A stretch of DNA of 64,000 nucleotides from the NCBI GenBank assembly GCA_036186865.1, contig AP025074.1, forward strand, positions 13,465,489-13,529,488. Reading direction: 5' to 3'. Shown here piece by piece: positions 1 to 9,827 of the stretch. The notes below the pieces were generated by a model. That model made no database searches. It worked only from the letters and a program-made list of their open reading frames with translations, and was not told the DNA's origin. This stretch comes from Eustoma russellianum. Taxonomy: Eukaryota; Streptophyta; Magnoliopsida; Gentianales; Gentianaceae. The position numbers and the translations under genes were made by a program. Within the stretch, counting starts at the first letter, position 1; each line of letters starts with the position of its first letter.

Positions 1-1740
1 CGAACAAAAGTTTTCTATTCTATTCACCCGATAAAGTTTTTATTCCAATATTAATCTAAAACTAAGGTTTTAATTCCATTAGCTTGTAACTAGGCCTTCT
101 ATTCATCAATCCAGAACTAGAGTTTCTTCATCCGAGTATTATGTATAACAGTTGAGTTGTAGGGATCTCATATTATCTTGACTTAAATATTTTACATATA
201 TTTTTCTTTTCGGTCCGATATTTTATACAACTATTATAGCGATTACATACTTTCTCACGAAAATGTTACTTCAATCTATAACACAAACCTTTGAAGACTT
301 ATAAAACGTACATATACTTTCTCTGTCTCTAACGTTTGGTGATCATTTCTCATTTATGACAGCCTGACGTTTTTGGGATTCATCGTTCTTGGCCGGTCTA
401 ATAACAGCAACAGCCAGACACATGTAAAAACTTTTTTTATGTAGAAAAAGAGTCTGAATATTTTATAAAGACTAAATTAATTCACATGTGGCAAAACAGC
501 CGTCCTTAACAAGTCCATTAAGCATTGGAAAAATCCTTGATTCTTTTTTTTTTCTTTTATATGGATGAAATGCTTGATTCTATGGTGCAGGTTACTTTAA
601 AAAAGATAATTATCTTTTGGTCCTTGTGTTTTGGCCAAATTCACTCGATATGCTCCCTAGTTTTTATTTTTGACATTTACCTCTAGTATGTTTTTTTACT
701 AAAATGTAAAGGTGTTATAATTTGACAGTAAATTACTTTTGACGCCCTCATTTAGAAGCGATGTTGGGGATTATTCATCAATAAACCAAAGGGGCCAAAA
801 TGTAAGTTTCTGTTTACGCTACCACTCACTTGGAGAATAAATTACGAGAACTTTCTCGTAGGAGTGTACATGGTCTGGTCCAGTTGGTTTTTGGACATAT
901 TACAAACCAAACCGTTTATAACAGTTTGAAAATGGTAAAACCGAAGCTAGACCAAAACCGGTTGACAAACTGTTTGACCGGTCCATTTTGATTTTTGGTT
1001 CTGGTTTTTCTGGTTTATTTAATTAAGTACAATTTTGATCAATAAAAATCTAAAATTATAAACTAAGTAGCCAACTAAATAAATTACAACCCAACTAAAT
1101 AAGTTACAATATATATATGTTTATGAATTTTATATGTTTTATAGAATATATATATTTTATAGAAATGAACGATCCAATTTTTATAGAATAATATATTGTA
1201 TTTTTTATAATATATCCTATATATTATATAAAGTAATATACGTTACATATTTTATAAAATATATAATTTTATAGAAACTGTCCGGTCAAGTTTTTACTGT
1301 TTAAAAGTTACAAGACCAACAACCAGACTGTATGAAATGGTTTGGTTTTCAATACAGATTGCTAAACTGCAGTTTGATTTTTCTTGGTTTGGTTCGGTGA
1401 TTTGGTCCGGTTTATAAAAAAATTGTTCGCGCCTACTTTCTCGTCAAAAACACATGAAAAGTAACGGCAATAAAAAATTAAAGAAATTGGAGAAGGTTTA
1501 GAAGTAGTTTGCAAAACTTAGGGGAGGTAAAAGATAATTTTTTTAAAAAAAAAAATTAAAGGCAGATTTCAAGCTAAGTTAATATCGGAAAGTAACTGTG
1601 TGCTATACATGTTTTAAGTTTGATAAGGATTATGAACCCCACGGACAAGACATTGAGGGACTTCGAGGTTAGAGATTAAAAAAATTTATAAAGTTATGAT
1701 ATGAAGAAAATTTTGGAAGTAAAAGCATGCATCCAAAGGG
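1..1740. repeat. Segmental duplicate copy A (non-coding)
   Basis: This AT-rich stretch has no credible gene. It aligns by eye almost end to end with 23806-27470 (copy C) once the Mutator-like insertion in C is removed. Shared landmarks include the words around 361-420 and 24165-24235 (GGGATTCATCG then TTGGCCGG), the same hAT-type element, and the tail with AAGCATGCATCCAAAGG at about 1722 and 27442. Part of it (about 300-840) also aligns less well with 22990-23735, upstream of the cysteine-rich gene. The left edge is cut by the window start, so the full unit is not seen. Confidence 0.8.
859..1435. mobile_element. Non-autonomous hAT-type element, 577 bp
   Basis: The element starts TAGGAGTGTACATGG and ends TTGTTCGCGCCTA, which form short imperfect terminal inverted repeats. 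It is flanked by a perfect 8-bp target duplication, CTTTCTCG, at 851-858 and 1436-1443. Eight-base duplications and TAGGNGTG-like ends are the pattern of hAT superfamily elements. The interior is AT-rich and has no transposase. Its sub-terminal regions carry repeated GGTCCGGT and CGGTTT words in both orientations, as is usual for hAT-derived miniature elements. The same element is present in copy C at 24662-27155. Confidence 0.8.
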
Positions 1741-2275
1741 AGGAGAAAAAAATTCTATACTGCAGTTTATATTGCGACCCTAATATGTTTCGGGTGAGGG
1801 AAAAAAAAGCGTGGGAGGCGCCTAGCTAAATGGAATAATAGTTTTTTTCTACTAAATTTAACAAAATATGAAGAATCAATCAGAAAATTTCAACTGTTGA
1901 AGAGCTAGTTTGCTACTTTAGAGCTGTAGCAAGACTTTGCGGGACTGAGCCCTAGTGTAGAATTTTTCGGTGAAAGAAACAGACTGTAAGAGACTATTGG
2001 TGTCTAGGGGCGAAAGTGATAAATCCAGGACATTAGAGTGATCGTGATTTGTAAGTGGCAAATCGAAGACGTTAGAGTAATAACATTTTTTAGTGGAGTC
2101 TAACGAGGACGCTCACCCAATAAATAAGGTCAGATATAAAGATCTAAGAACTTACACATTGGAAAGAAAGAAGATGGTAACATAATATATAAGTATGGTT
2201 CAAGTGTTATATGTCAAAAAAATCATTTTCAGACCAACAAAAACGAAAGCCTGATTCAGTTGACATTTAATAGTA
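1741..2275. other. Intergenic, no gene seen
   Basis: About 535 bases of AT-rich DNA lie between the end of the A/C homology and the Tat-1 insertion. I see no open frame of note, no RNA gene and no terminal repeats. It ends in CTTGC, the left target-site duplication of Tat-1. Confidence 0.6.
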
Positions 2276-2280
2276 CTTGC

Positions 2281-3230
2281 TGATGAGCCAAAAAATACCC
2301 CTCGTTAGTCAATAACAGTCAATGCTGAAGTAAGGTGTAAAAATGGTTAAGTATGACGGGTCGGCCCGGAGGTTGACCAGGTCACATGCGGACGAACAGT
2401 CCATCTCGGCCACAGGGCCCCATTGCCATCTCGCCCACAGGACCTCTCGGCCATCTCGGCCGTACGGTCTCAGTGCCCCCTGGGGGCAAAGGATTTCACC
2501 TCGGCCTCAAGGCCTCACCTCGGCCCGCAGTTCCATCTCGGCCAAAGAGTTGAACTCAGCCCCGGATCCGATCTACTTACTGATCTCGGACCACTTTCTA
2601 TGACGTCAGCTACGAGAATCATGAAAGGCACACCAATGCTCTTCGAAGTTTGCCACTTTCATCTCGGCATGCTGACCCCACAACATCAGCCATCTCGGGC
2701 ACTTCTGAGCGTTTCTAGAGGATTTCATATAGGTTCTGGGAGTTAACCCTGGGTAATTCTACCAGGTGAAACTCCCAGCCAGGTATCCCAAGCTAGCTTA
2801 CTCAGCTCAGCACCGAGCCACGTGGCGAGCATGCAAGAGCAAGAGTCATCTAAATGACCTCCCTGCCTGTCACGATATCCGGGCTCTGCCCATGCATTGG
2901 TCCAAGCCGCCACATAAAAAGGCCGAGCAGCAGGAGAGAGAAGGACAAGTAACAACAAGCTCTAAAAAACTACACGCCAGGAACTCATCTTCTCCACAGT
3001 GAAAACGCAGGTTTACCCCTCAATTTACTAAACCTTCATCATATATAAACCTCTCCTAAAATGGCCTTAACTGACTTGAGCGTCGGAGGGTATTACCCGG
3101 GGCCATAGATCCTGGGTCCCCTGACCCTTTCTCTTTGTGCAGGTCAGCAGTTCGCTCATTAAGGACAACTGAAGGAGTTCTAACGGCACCACATCAAACA
3201 AATACTTGGTGATATAATCCGACATCATCA
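2281..3230 (+). repeat. Tat-1 5' LTR
   Basis: 950 bp, starts TGATGAGCC and ends GACATCATCA. It is rich in the word CTCGGCC. A TATA-like ACATAAAAAGG lies near 2912-2922. The stretch TTGAGCGTCGGAGGG near 3078 is shared with the Tat-2 LTR near 40159 and probably belongs to a conserved R/U5 segment. It aligns with 12776-13731 along its whole length. Confidence 0.95.
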
Positions 3231-3250
3231 TATTGGCGCTAGAAGGAGGG
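3231..3250 (+). other. Tat-1 primer-binding site
   Basis: TATTGGCGCTAGAAGGAGGG begins at the first base after the 5' LTR, where the tRNA primer site of an LTR element lies. Tat-2 has nearly the same word after its LTR (TTTGGCGCTAGAAACAGG, 40308-40325). TGGCGC starts are typical of gypsy primer sites; I cannot name the tRNA with confidence. Confidence 0.7.
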
Positions 3251-3312
3251 CCTGAACCTCCGTCATTTAAGTCTTCCTAATCGCACTATTTAAAGCTCTT
3301 AAGTCAGCTCAA

Positions 3313-4895
3313 ATGGGAAAAGAAGCCCGTGAAGGACTAGGAGAGTCCTCAACTTTACACCGTCGAAAAGACACCCGCTCTGTTCATCCTGGACAGGGTT
3401 CCAGGAGGTCAGAGCCGGAAGCGAAGAAGGTCCCGGTGGTAACCGCGGATGAGAAATAGAAGGCCATGAAGTATGTGGCCGAGAACTTGGACGTGTTTGA
3501 AGCCGTGGTGGAGCGGCTCAAAGGGAAGCGTCCAGAGATGGAATATATGGAGGAGGATTCTACCTCTCTCCACCCAAAGGAGAAGACCCAACGACAATCT
3601 TCTCACCACCCTCAGGGCTTTATGGCAGATGCAAGACGAAGTGGTGACAGAGCCCTTATAGTGGAATCGGTGCCTATACCTAGGCAGCGCCTGGGTGTAA
3701 GGCCCCGATCTTTTAAGAGTGTTCATCAGGAGGCTGACCCTTGCAGGCCGAGGAGCCGACCTGAAGAGCCCAGACCAGAATACATGAGGGCGATCCAGGA
3801 AAGCCTCTTTTCTTGGGACATCGCGGAGTATTTGGCACCCGACAACTTTAAGGTGCCAAAAATGGACACCTATGACGGGACGTCTGATCCAACTAATCAT
3901 CTTTTTCAGTTCCAGACTGCCATGAGCCTAAATAATATTCCAGATCCGCTACGCTGCAAGACCTTCCCTATGTATCTTCGGGGAAAGGCACGAAGGTGGT
4001 TCCAGGAGCTCCCACCTCAGTCGGTGGACTCCTTTAGACAGTTGGCGCAGAAGTTTAAATCCCAGTTCGTATCAAGTGCGCCGTTCATAAAGAACTCTTC
4101 ACACCTTATGACCTTGAAGCAAGGTTCTGAAGAGTCTGTTCTGAAATATATGCAGCGCTTCTCAGACGAGTCACTGCAGGTCAGTGACCGGAATGAAGGA
4201 GTGAAGGCCGCTGCATTTATCAATGGTCTCAGGGCGGGTCGCCTCTTTTCCCAGCTCGCAGAAGTGGGACCCACCACGCTGAGAGAATGCCTGGAAAAGG
4301 CGCATCAGTTTTCCCGCGGGGAAGAGGCAAACCGACTAAAGAAAGAGACCGAGCAGAGTACTCGGCACGAACCTTGGCCCAGTTCTAAAACGGACCGACA
4401 TGAGGACAAGCGTGATCGGCGCAGTGCGTTCGATCGCCTTGGTAGCCGAGGTAAACGAGGTAAGGAGGGTTTGCCCCTTCTGGCCTCAAAAGACAGAATC
4501 TTAGCTGTCATGGAAAGAGATAGACTAAGAACGGACCCGAAACCTCTGGCAGGTCCCAGAGATAAGAGGGATCCAAAGTTGTATTGCCGATATCATCGAG
4601 ATGTCGGCCACGATACGGAAGATTGTCGTAACTGGCCCAGGCGATTCGGAAGTTGATTGAGTTGGGGCACCTGAAGCAGTTCTATGACCCACGCTCACGA
4701 CTCCATAACCGTCTGAGCTTCCGAAAGAATCCTCAGAAGGATAAATGCCGACCTGAGACCCCACCAGCACATTCCAGGTCGGACGATGATGGGGACAGAG
4801 ATCGACAAGAGGCCGCAGTACAGCCCCAGATTAACTCAAAAATTTACACTATCTCGGGAGGTCCGCTTCAGAAAAATCAGGGGGATCCCAGTTGA
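3313..4895 (+). pseudogene. gag: Tat-1 gag, interrupted
   Basis: This is the capsid/nucleocapsid gene of the Tat element, whose product packages the element's RNA. The best start is ATG at 3313. An in-frame TAG at 3457-3459 breaks it, and the open part resumes with ATG 3466. The capsid core is clear: DTYDGTSDPTNHLFQF, then GKARRWFQELPPQS, then ESLLKYMQRF-like residues around 140-240 of the 3466 frame. A plant Tat-type zinc-binding segment, YCRYHRDVGHDTEDC, follows. A one-base shift near 4630 moves the frame, after which IELGHLKQFY continues to a TGA at 4893-4895. The frame downstream of that TGA is the same as pol, so gag and pol were probably one reading frame. Tat-2 encodes a related gag. 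Confidence 0.9.
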
Positions 4896-5021
4896 TCGGG
4901 AACGTCATCTGGACCTCCCTCAAAAAAGCGAAGGTTAGCTCGGGAACTGGTCTACGGACCAGAAGATTTTATTCCAATAGACTCCAACAACACGGGTCTA
5001 GTAATTGTACTGTGCATACAT

Positions 5022-7484
5022 ATGGCACCAGATAGAATCGTAGAAGTACGAAGAGTATATGTAGATACTGGGAGTGCTGTGAATATTATGTACTATCATG
5101 TATATAAACAGTTGGGTTTGGCAGACTCCCAAATGACTCCAGTAGCTTCTCATTTATTTGGATTCATTGGCATTCCTGTTCGGCCAGCTGGCCTGATTAC
5201 ACTTAGTGTCAGCTTTGGCAAACCTCCGGTTTACCGTTATTTATGGATGGATTTCGTGGTGGTTAAAGAGAGGTCGACTTATAATATACTCTTAGGCCGA
5301 CTAGCGTTGGTAGCTCTGGAGGCCGTAATATCCCCCTTGCATGTCAGCATGAAGTTTTCTACCCCAGGTGGAGTAGTTACTTTACAAGGGGATATTCCTA
5401 TAGCCCAAAATTGTTATACAGTGGCCACCCAAGGAAGTGGGGTCGTCCAGCAGGTTGTTCTGGATGATCTCATTCCCCCAACTGATGAGCGTTTACAAAC
5501 AGATGACGCGGTTCAGAAATTCATCCTGGATCCATGCCGGCCCGAGAACACTATCAAAATTGGGACCTGGATGCCAGCTGAGACTTTGGCTCAGCTCCAG
5601 AATCTGCTAAGGGAATTCGCAGAAATTTTTGCTTGGACGGCAGAAGATATGCCTGGAATCCCGACTTCCCTAGCAGAACATCGGCTTAATGTGGATCCTC
5701 ATGTCAGGCTCATTAAGCAGAAGAAACAAAACTTTTCCCCAGAGAGAAACAAAGTGATAGCAGGAGAGGTCGAGAAACTCCTTGTGGCAAAGTTCATTGA
5801 AGAAGTCTTGTATCCGAGTTGGTTGGCCAATCCTGTTGTGGTCCCCAAACCCGACAAGACTTGGAGAATGTGTGTAGACTACACCGACCTGAACAAGGCG
5901 TGCCCAAAAGACTGTTACCCTTTACCAAAGATTGACAGATTGGTGGATTCCACCTTGGGGTATGAGGTTTTTGATTTCCTTGATGCTTTTAAAGGTTACC
6001 ATCAGATCATGATGGCAAAGGAAGACCAGGAAAAGACATCTTTCATTACGGAGTCGGGCACTTACTGTTATGTCAGCATGCCTTTCGGTCTAAAAAACGC
6101 AGGGGCCACTTACCAACGTTTGGTCAATTCACTATTCCGAGATCAAATTGGCCGAATTATGGAAGTTTATATTGATGATATGTTGATTAAGAGCAGGACT
6201 CTTGACCAATATATCTCAAACCTCCGAGAAGTGTTTGGCATCTTAAGAGAATCCCGCATGAGACTGAACCCAAAAAAGTGTACCTTTGGTGTGCGTACGG
6301 AAAAGTTTCTTGGATACATGGTTTCCAAGGAAGGGGTACATGCTAACCCGGCCAAGATTGAAGCCTTAGAAAGCATACACCCACCTCGGAACATCAAAGA
6401 GGTGCAGAGGTTGACGGGCCGAATTGCTGCCTTGAGCAGATTTCTTTCTAAGTCAGCTGAGAGATCATTACCCTTCTTCCAAGTCTTGAAGAAACGAACT
6501 GCCTTTCTCTGGGATGACCAGTGTCAGAAAGCTTTTGATGACCTGAAAGCACATCTGACCGAGGTGCCTATGCTAACATCTCCTCTACCTGGGGAGACCT
6601 TGTACATATATTTATCAACCTGCCACGAGGCAGTGAGCGCAGTTCTGCTCAGAGAGCAGGATGCAGTTCAGAAACCCATTTACTTCGCTAGTAAGATTCT
6701 TCATGGAGCTGAGGTGCGATATCCTAATGCTGAAAAAATCATCTTAGCATTGGTGGTGGCGGCAAGAAAGTTCCGACCTTATCTTCAATCTCATCCCATA
6801 ATTGTGGTGACGGATCAGCCCTTGAAGCAGATTTTATCTCGGCCAGACACTTCAGGCCGAGCTGCTAAGTGGGCAATGGAGCTTGCTGAGTATGACATCA
6901 ACTACAAGTCACGCACTTCTATCAAAGCTCAAGCTTTGGCTGACTTTCTAGCTGAAGGGATTTCTGTGGAAGAAGATCCTCCCCCAGCACAAGGTTGGAT
7001 CTTATATGTAGATGGGTCTTCCTCGAAAGACGGAAGTGGAGCTGGGCTCCTAATAATTAACCCAAACGAGGAAGAGATAGAGTACGCCTTGCGCTTTGAC
7101 TTTGAGGCCACTGACAATGAGGCCGAGTGTGAGGCCCTGATAGCTGGGCTGAGTTTAGCTCATAAACTGGGGGCACAGCAAGTAACCGCCCGAAGTGACT
7201 CACAACTCATAGTTTCTCAGATCAATGGGGATTATGAGGCCAAAGAGGACAACATAAAGCAGTATTTGGCTAAGGTTCAGCATTTGAAAGGAATGTTTGA
7301 ACGCTTTATGATAGAACACATCCCCAGGTCGGCCAATAAACGAGCTGACGCATTATCTCGGTTGGCCTCATCCACCTCGGCCACAATTGGGAAGAAAATT
7401 GTTGTAGAGTTGGTGAAACATCGTGCTTTTGATGGAAATGAAGTCTTGCAGCAAGACTATCATAATACCGGATGGACGAGATAG
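5022..7484 (+). CDS. pol: Tat-1 pol: protease, reverse transcriptase, two RNases H
   Basis: An 820-codon open frame, open without ATG back to 4896, encodes most of the replication enzymes. Order: aspartic protease with VDTGSAVNIM (residues about 13-22); reverse transcriptase with CVDYTDLNKACPKDCYPLP (about 285), MPFGLKNAGATYQRL (about 352) and the catalytic YIDDM (about 383); a classical RNase H (about 520-640); then a second RNase H starting YVDGSSSKDGSGAG (about 662) with the later DNEAECEAL and ARSDSQLIVSQ segments and a final ANKRADALSRLAS. The tandem RNase H pair is characteristic of the Tat lineage. Integrase continues in another frame, so there is a frameshift near 7470. This segment itself has no stop and could be the least damaged sense part. 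Confidence 0.93.
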   Translation: MAPDRIVEVRRVYVDTGSAVNIMYYHVYKQLGLADSQMTPVASHLFGFIGIPVRPAGLITLSVSFGKPPVYRYLWMDFVVVKERSTYNILLGRLALVALEAVISPLHVSMKFSTPGGVVTLQGDIPIAQNCYTVATQGSGVVQQVVLDDLIPPTDERLQTDDAVQKFILDPCRPENTIKIGTWMPAETLAQLQNLLREFAEIFAWTAEDMPGIPTSLAEHRLNVDPHVRLIKQKKQNFSPERNKVIAGEVEKLLVAKFIEEVLYPSWLANPVVVPKPDKTWRMCVDYTDLNKACPKDCYPLPKIDRLVDSTLGYEVFDFLDAFKGYHQIMMAKEDQEKTSFITESGTYCYVSMPFGLKNAGATYQRLVNSLFRDQIGRIMEVYIDDMLIKSRTLDQYISNLREVFGILRESRMRLNPKKCTFGVRTEKFLGYMVSKEGVHANPAKIEALESIHPPRNIKEVQRLTGRIAALSRFLSKSAERSLPFFQVLKKRTAFLWDDQCQKAFDDLKAHLTEVPMLTSPLPGETLYIYLSTCHEAVSAVLLREQDAVQKPIYFASKILHGAEVRYPNAEKIILALVVAARKFRPYLQSHPIIVVTDQPLKQILSRPDTSGRAAKWAMELAEYDINYKSRTSIKAQALADFLAEGISVEEDPPPAQGWILYVDGSSSKDGSGAGLLIINPNEEEIEYALRFDFEATDNEAECEALIAGLSLAHKLGAQQVTARSDSQLIVSQINGDYEAKEDNIKQYLAKVQHLKGMFERFMIEHIPRSANKRADALSRLASSTSATIGKKIVVELVKHRAFDGNEVLQQDYHNTGWTR

Positions 7485-8701
7485 TCGCCTATCTGCAACA
7501 TCAGACCCTGCCCGAGGACAAGTCACAAGCTCGGTGTCTCCGCTTGAAAGCTTCCAGGTACGCACTCTTTAATAATCACTTGTACAGAAAATCTTTTTCT
7601 CAGTCGTGGTTGCGGTGCGTACCTGAGGACGAAGGAGATTATATTCTCAGTGAGATGCATTTGGGCATATGTGGAAGTCATTCTGGAGCACGCTCACTGG
7701 CCCGCAAGTGCTATTTGGCTGGATATTACTGGCCCACAATTCGTAAAGATGCAGAAGAGTTGGTCAAAAAGTGCCCATCATGTCAAGCTCATGCTTCAAC
7801 TTCTCATTTGCCGAGTCATGAGATGACCAGTATTTCCAGTCCTTGGCCGTTTGTGCAATGGGGTATGGACTTAGTGGGATCTCTACCCCGGGCTCCTGGC
7901 TCGGTCAGATTCTTGCTGGTAGCGATTGACTACTTCACTAAATGGATAGAGGCCGAGCCACTAGTCACCATAACTGGGGCCCAAGTCAAAAAGTTTCTAT
8001 GGAAAAACATTATTTGTCGATTTGGCCTACCCCAGATCCTGATCTCAGACAACGGCAGACAATTTGCTGAGGATCCGGTGAAGAGTTGGTGTCTTGATTT
8101 ACATATCAAGCAACGCTTCACTTCAGTAGCCCATTGTCAGTCAAACGGCCAAGTAGAGCTTGCCAACAGGATCATCAAGGATGGTTTGAAAAAGCGCCTG
8201 GACAAAGCTGGCACTAGTTGGGTCGAAGAATTACCCAGCGTATTATGGGCCTATCGGACAACTCCCTCAACTTCAACAAAGGAAACTCCTTTCTCATTGG
8301 TGTATGGCACCGAGGCCATTATTCCCGCAGAGATCGGTTCTACTTCAACTCGAGTGGATTATTACTCAGCTTCTGATAATAACCAAGAACTACGACTGAA
8401 CTTGGATGAACTCGAGTAGAAAAGAGACCAAGCACGCATCCGCATGGCTCAATATAAGAACTTGATTTCCCAGCATTACAATTCTCGGGTACGTCCGAGA
8501 TCTTTTCGAGTGGGAGATCTGGTGATGCGCGACAACAAAGTCAGCCATGCGGTCTCGGCGAGAACCTTTAATCCTAAGTGAGAAGGTCCTTACCGCATCG
8601 TTGAAGTATTCCCGACAGGAGCTTACAAGTTGCAGACTTTAGAGGGACGAACTCTTACACGAACTTGGCACACTTCTCATCTCAGACTTCTGCATCAATG
8701 A
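7472..8701 (+). pseudogene. Tat-1 integrase, two in-frame stops
   Basis: Integrase inserts the DNA copy into the host genome. Visible are the zinc-binding HHCC region (SHSGARSLARKCYLAGYYWP then CPSCQAH) and the catalytic triad: first Asp in WGMDLVGSLP, second Asp in LISDNGRQF, and Glu in SNGQVELANR. The frame is shifted relative to the upstream pol frame. An in-frame TAG at 8417-8419 and a TGA at 8578-8580 interrupt the C-terminal part, which is otherwise readable to TGA 8699-8701. The TGA sits where the GPY/F module normally has tryptophan before EGPY, consistent with TGG changing to TGA. Not functional as it stands. Confidence 0.92.
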
Positions 8702-8804
8702 TGTAAATTGTAATCACCTTGTATATGAATACAAGTTTTTTCTGAGGCATCTTTCAAGAGTCAAGTGTCCAAGCAGATTCTGAGTATTATGGAAAGCTTA
8801 TATA

Positions 8805-9440
8805 AGACCTCGGCAGGTCCGAGGCAAAAGACCTCGCAGGTTCGAGGCAAATGCCCGCTAAAGGGTACATTAAGACCTCGGCAGGTCCGAGGCAAAAGAC
8901 CTCGCAGGTTCGAGGCAAATGCCCGCTAAAGGGTACATTAAGACCTCGGCAGGTCCGAGGCAAAAGACCTCGCAGGTTCGAGGCAAATGCCCGCTAAAGG
9001 GTACATTAAGACCTCGGCAGGTCCGAGGCAAAAGATCTCGCAGGTTCGAGGCAAATGCCCGCTAAAGGGTACATTAAGACCTCGGCAGGTCCGAGGCAAA
9101 AGACCTCACAGGTTCGAGACAAATGTCCACTAAAGGGTATATCAAAACCTCGGCAAGACCGAGGCGAAAGACTGTTAAACGGCAGATCAAGACCTCGGCA
9201 GGTCCGAGGCAGAAACTCACGTTAGAGCATGGTAAAACCTTGGTAAGACCAAGGCAAAAACTTCTTAAAAGGAAGGTTAAGACCTCGGCAGGTCTGAGAC
9301 AGGAACTTATCAAAAGTAAGAATAAGACCTTGGTAAGACCAAGGCACTTACCCACTAAAAAGAAGAACAAGACCTCGGCATGTCCGAGGCAAAAGTCAAA
9401 GAAATAACTCCTAAAACCTCAGCAGATTTGAGGTAAAAGT
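8805..9440. repeat. 68-bp tandem repeat array inside Tat-1
   Basis: Five near-identical 68-bp units start at 8805, 8873, 8941, 9009 and 9077. They are followed by shorter, diverged units to about 9440. Each unit holds two copies of a short inverted word, CCTCGGCAGGTCCGAGG and CCTCGCAGGTTCGAGG, able to form small hairpins. Arrays in the space between pol and the 3' LTR are known in Tat/Ogre elements. Translations of this region are repeat artefacts. Confidence 0.9.
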
Positions 9441-9827
9441 TTGTTGAAGAAAAGACTTGTGCAAGCAAGCCCCACGATTTTTCTTAAGAAAGCCGAAGTG
9501 AAATTAAACAAGGCACAACTATAATCCAAGTCAGAGCCTGATTTGAACAAGACAAAGTTTATATCAAGCTTACGAATGATCTAGTTCAGCCCAAGAAACA
9601 GGTTTATTCTGACTTGAAGACTCAATTTATTTTCAACAAAATTGATCAAGTTTATTAAGACTGACATGAAAAATTAGCAATGATAGCTTTGGAGAATAAA
9701 CTTAGTAAAGATGCTAAAGACAAAAGAAATAGCTGAGCCAAAAAGTTGCAAATTTCATTGATTTAAACTTTGAAATACATTCTGATGCCTGCCTTGCTAA
9801 AATCTAAACAAAGAAGAACCCTAAAGC
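9441..9827. other. Spacer between tandem array and antisense gene
   Basis: About 390 bases with no gene on either strand. It probably contains the 3' untranslated region of the antisense gene, whose stop codon is at 9828-9830. I see no clear polyadenylation signal. Confidence 0.5.

Noticed and set aside
9074..9407. 98- and 94-codon frames over the tandem array
   Set aside because: Periodic low-complexity translations of the repeat, open on both strands.
8805..9440. CRISPR-like regular array
   Set aside because: The whole 68-bp unit repeats with no unique spacers; it is a minisatellite inside a plant retrotransposon.
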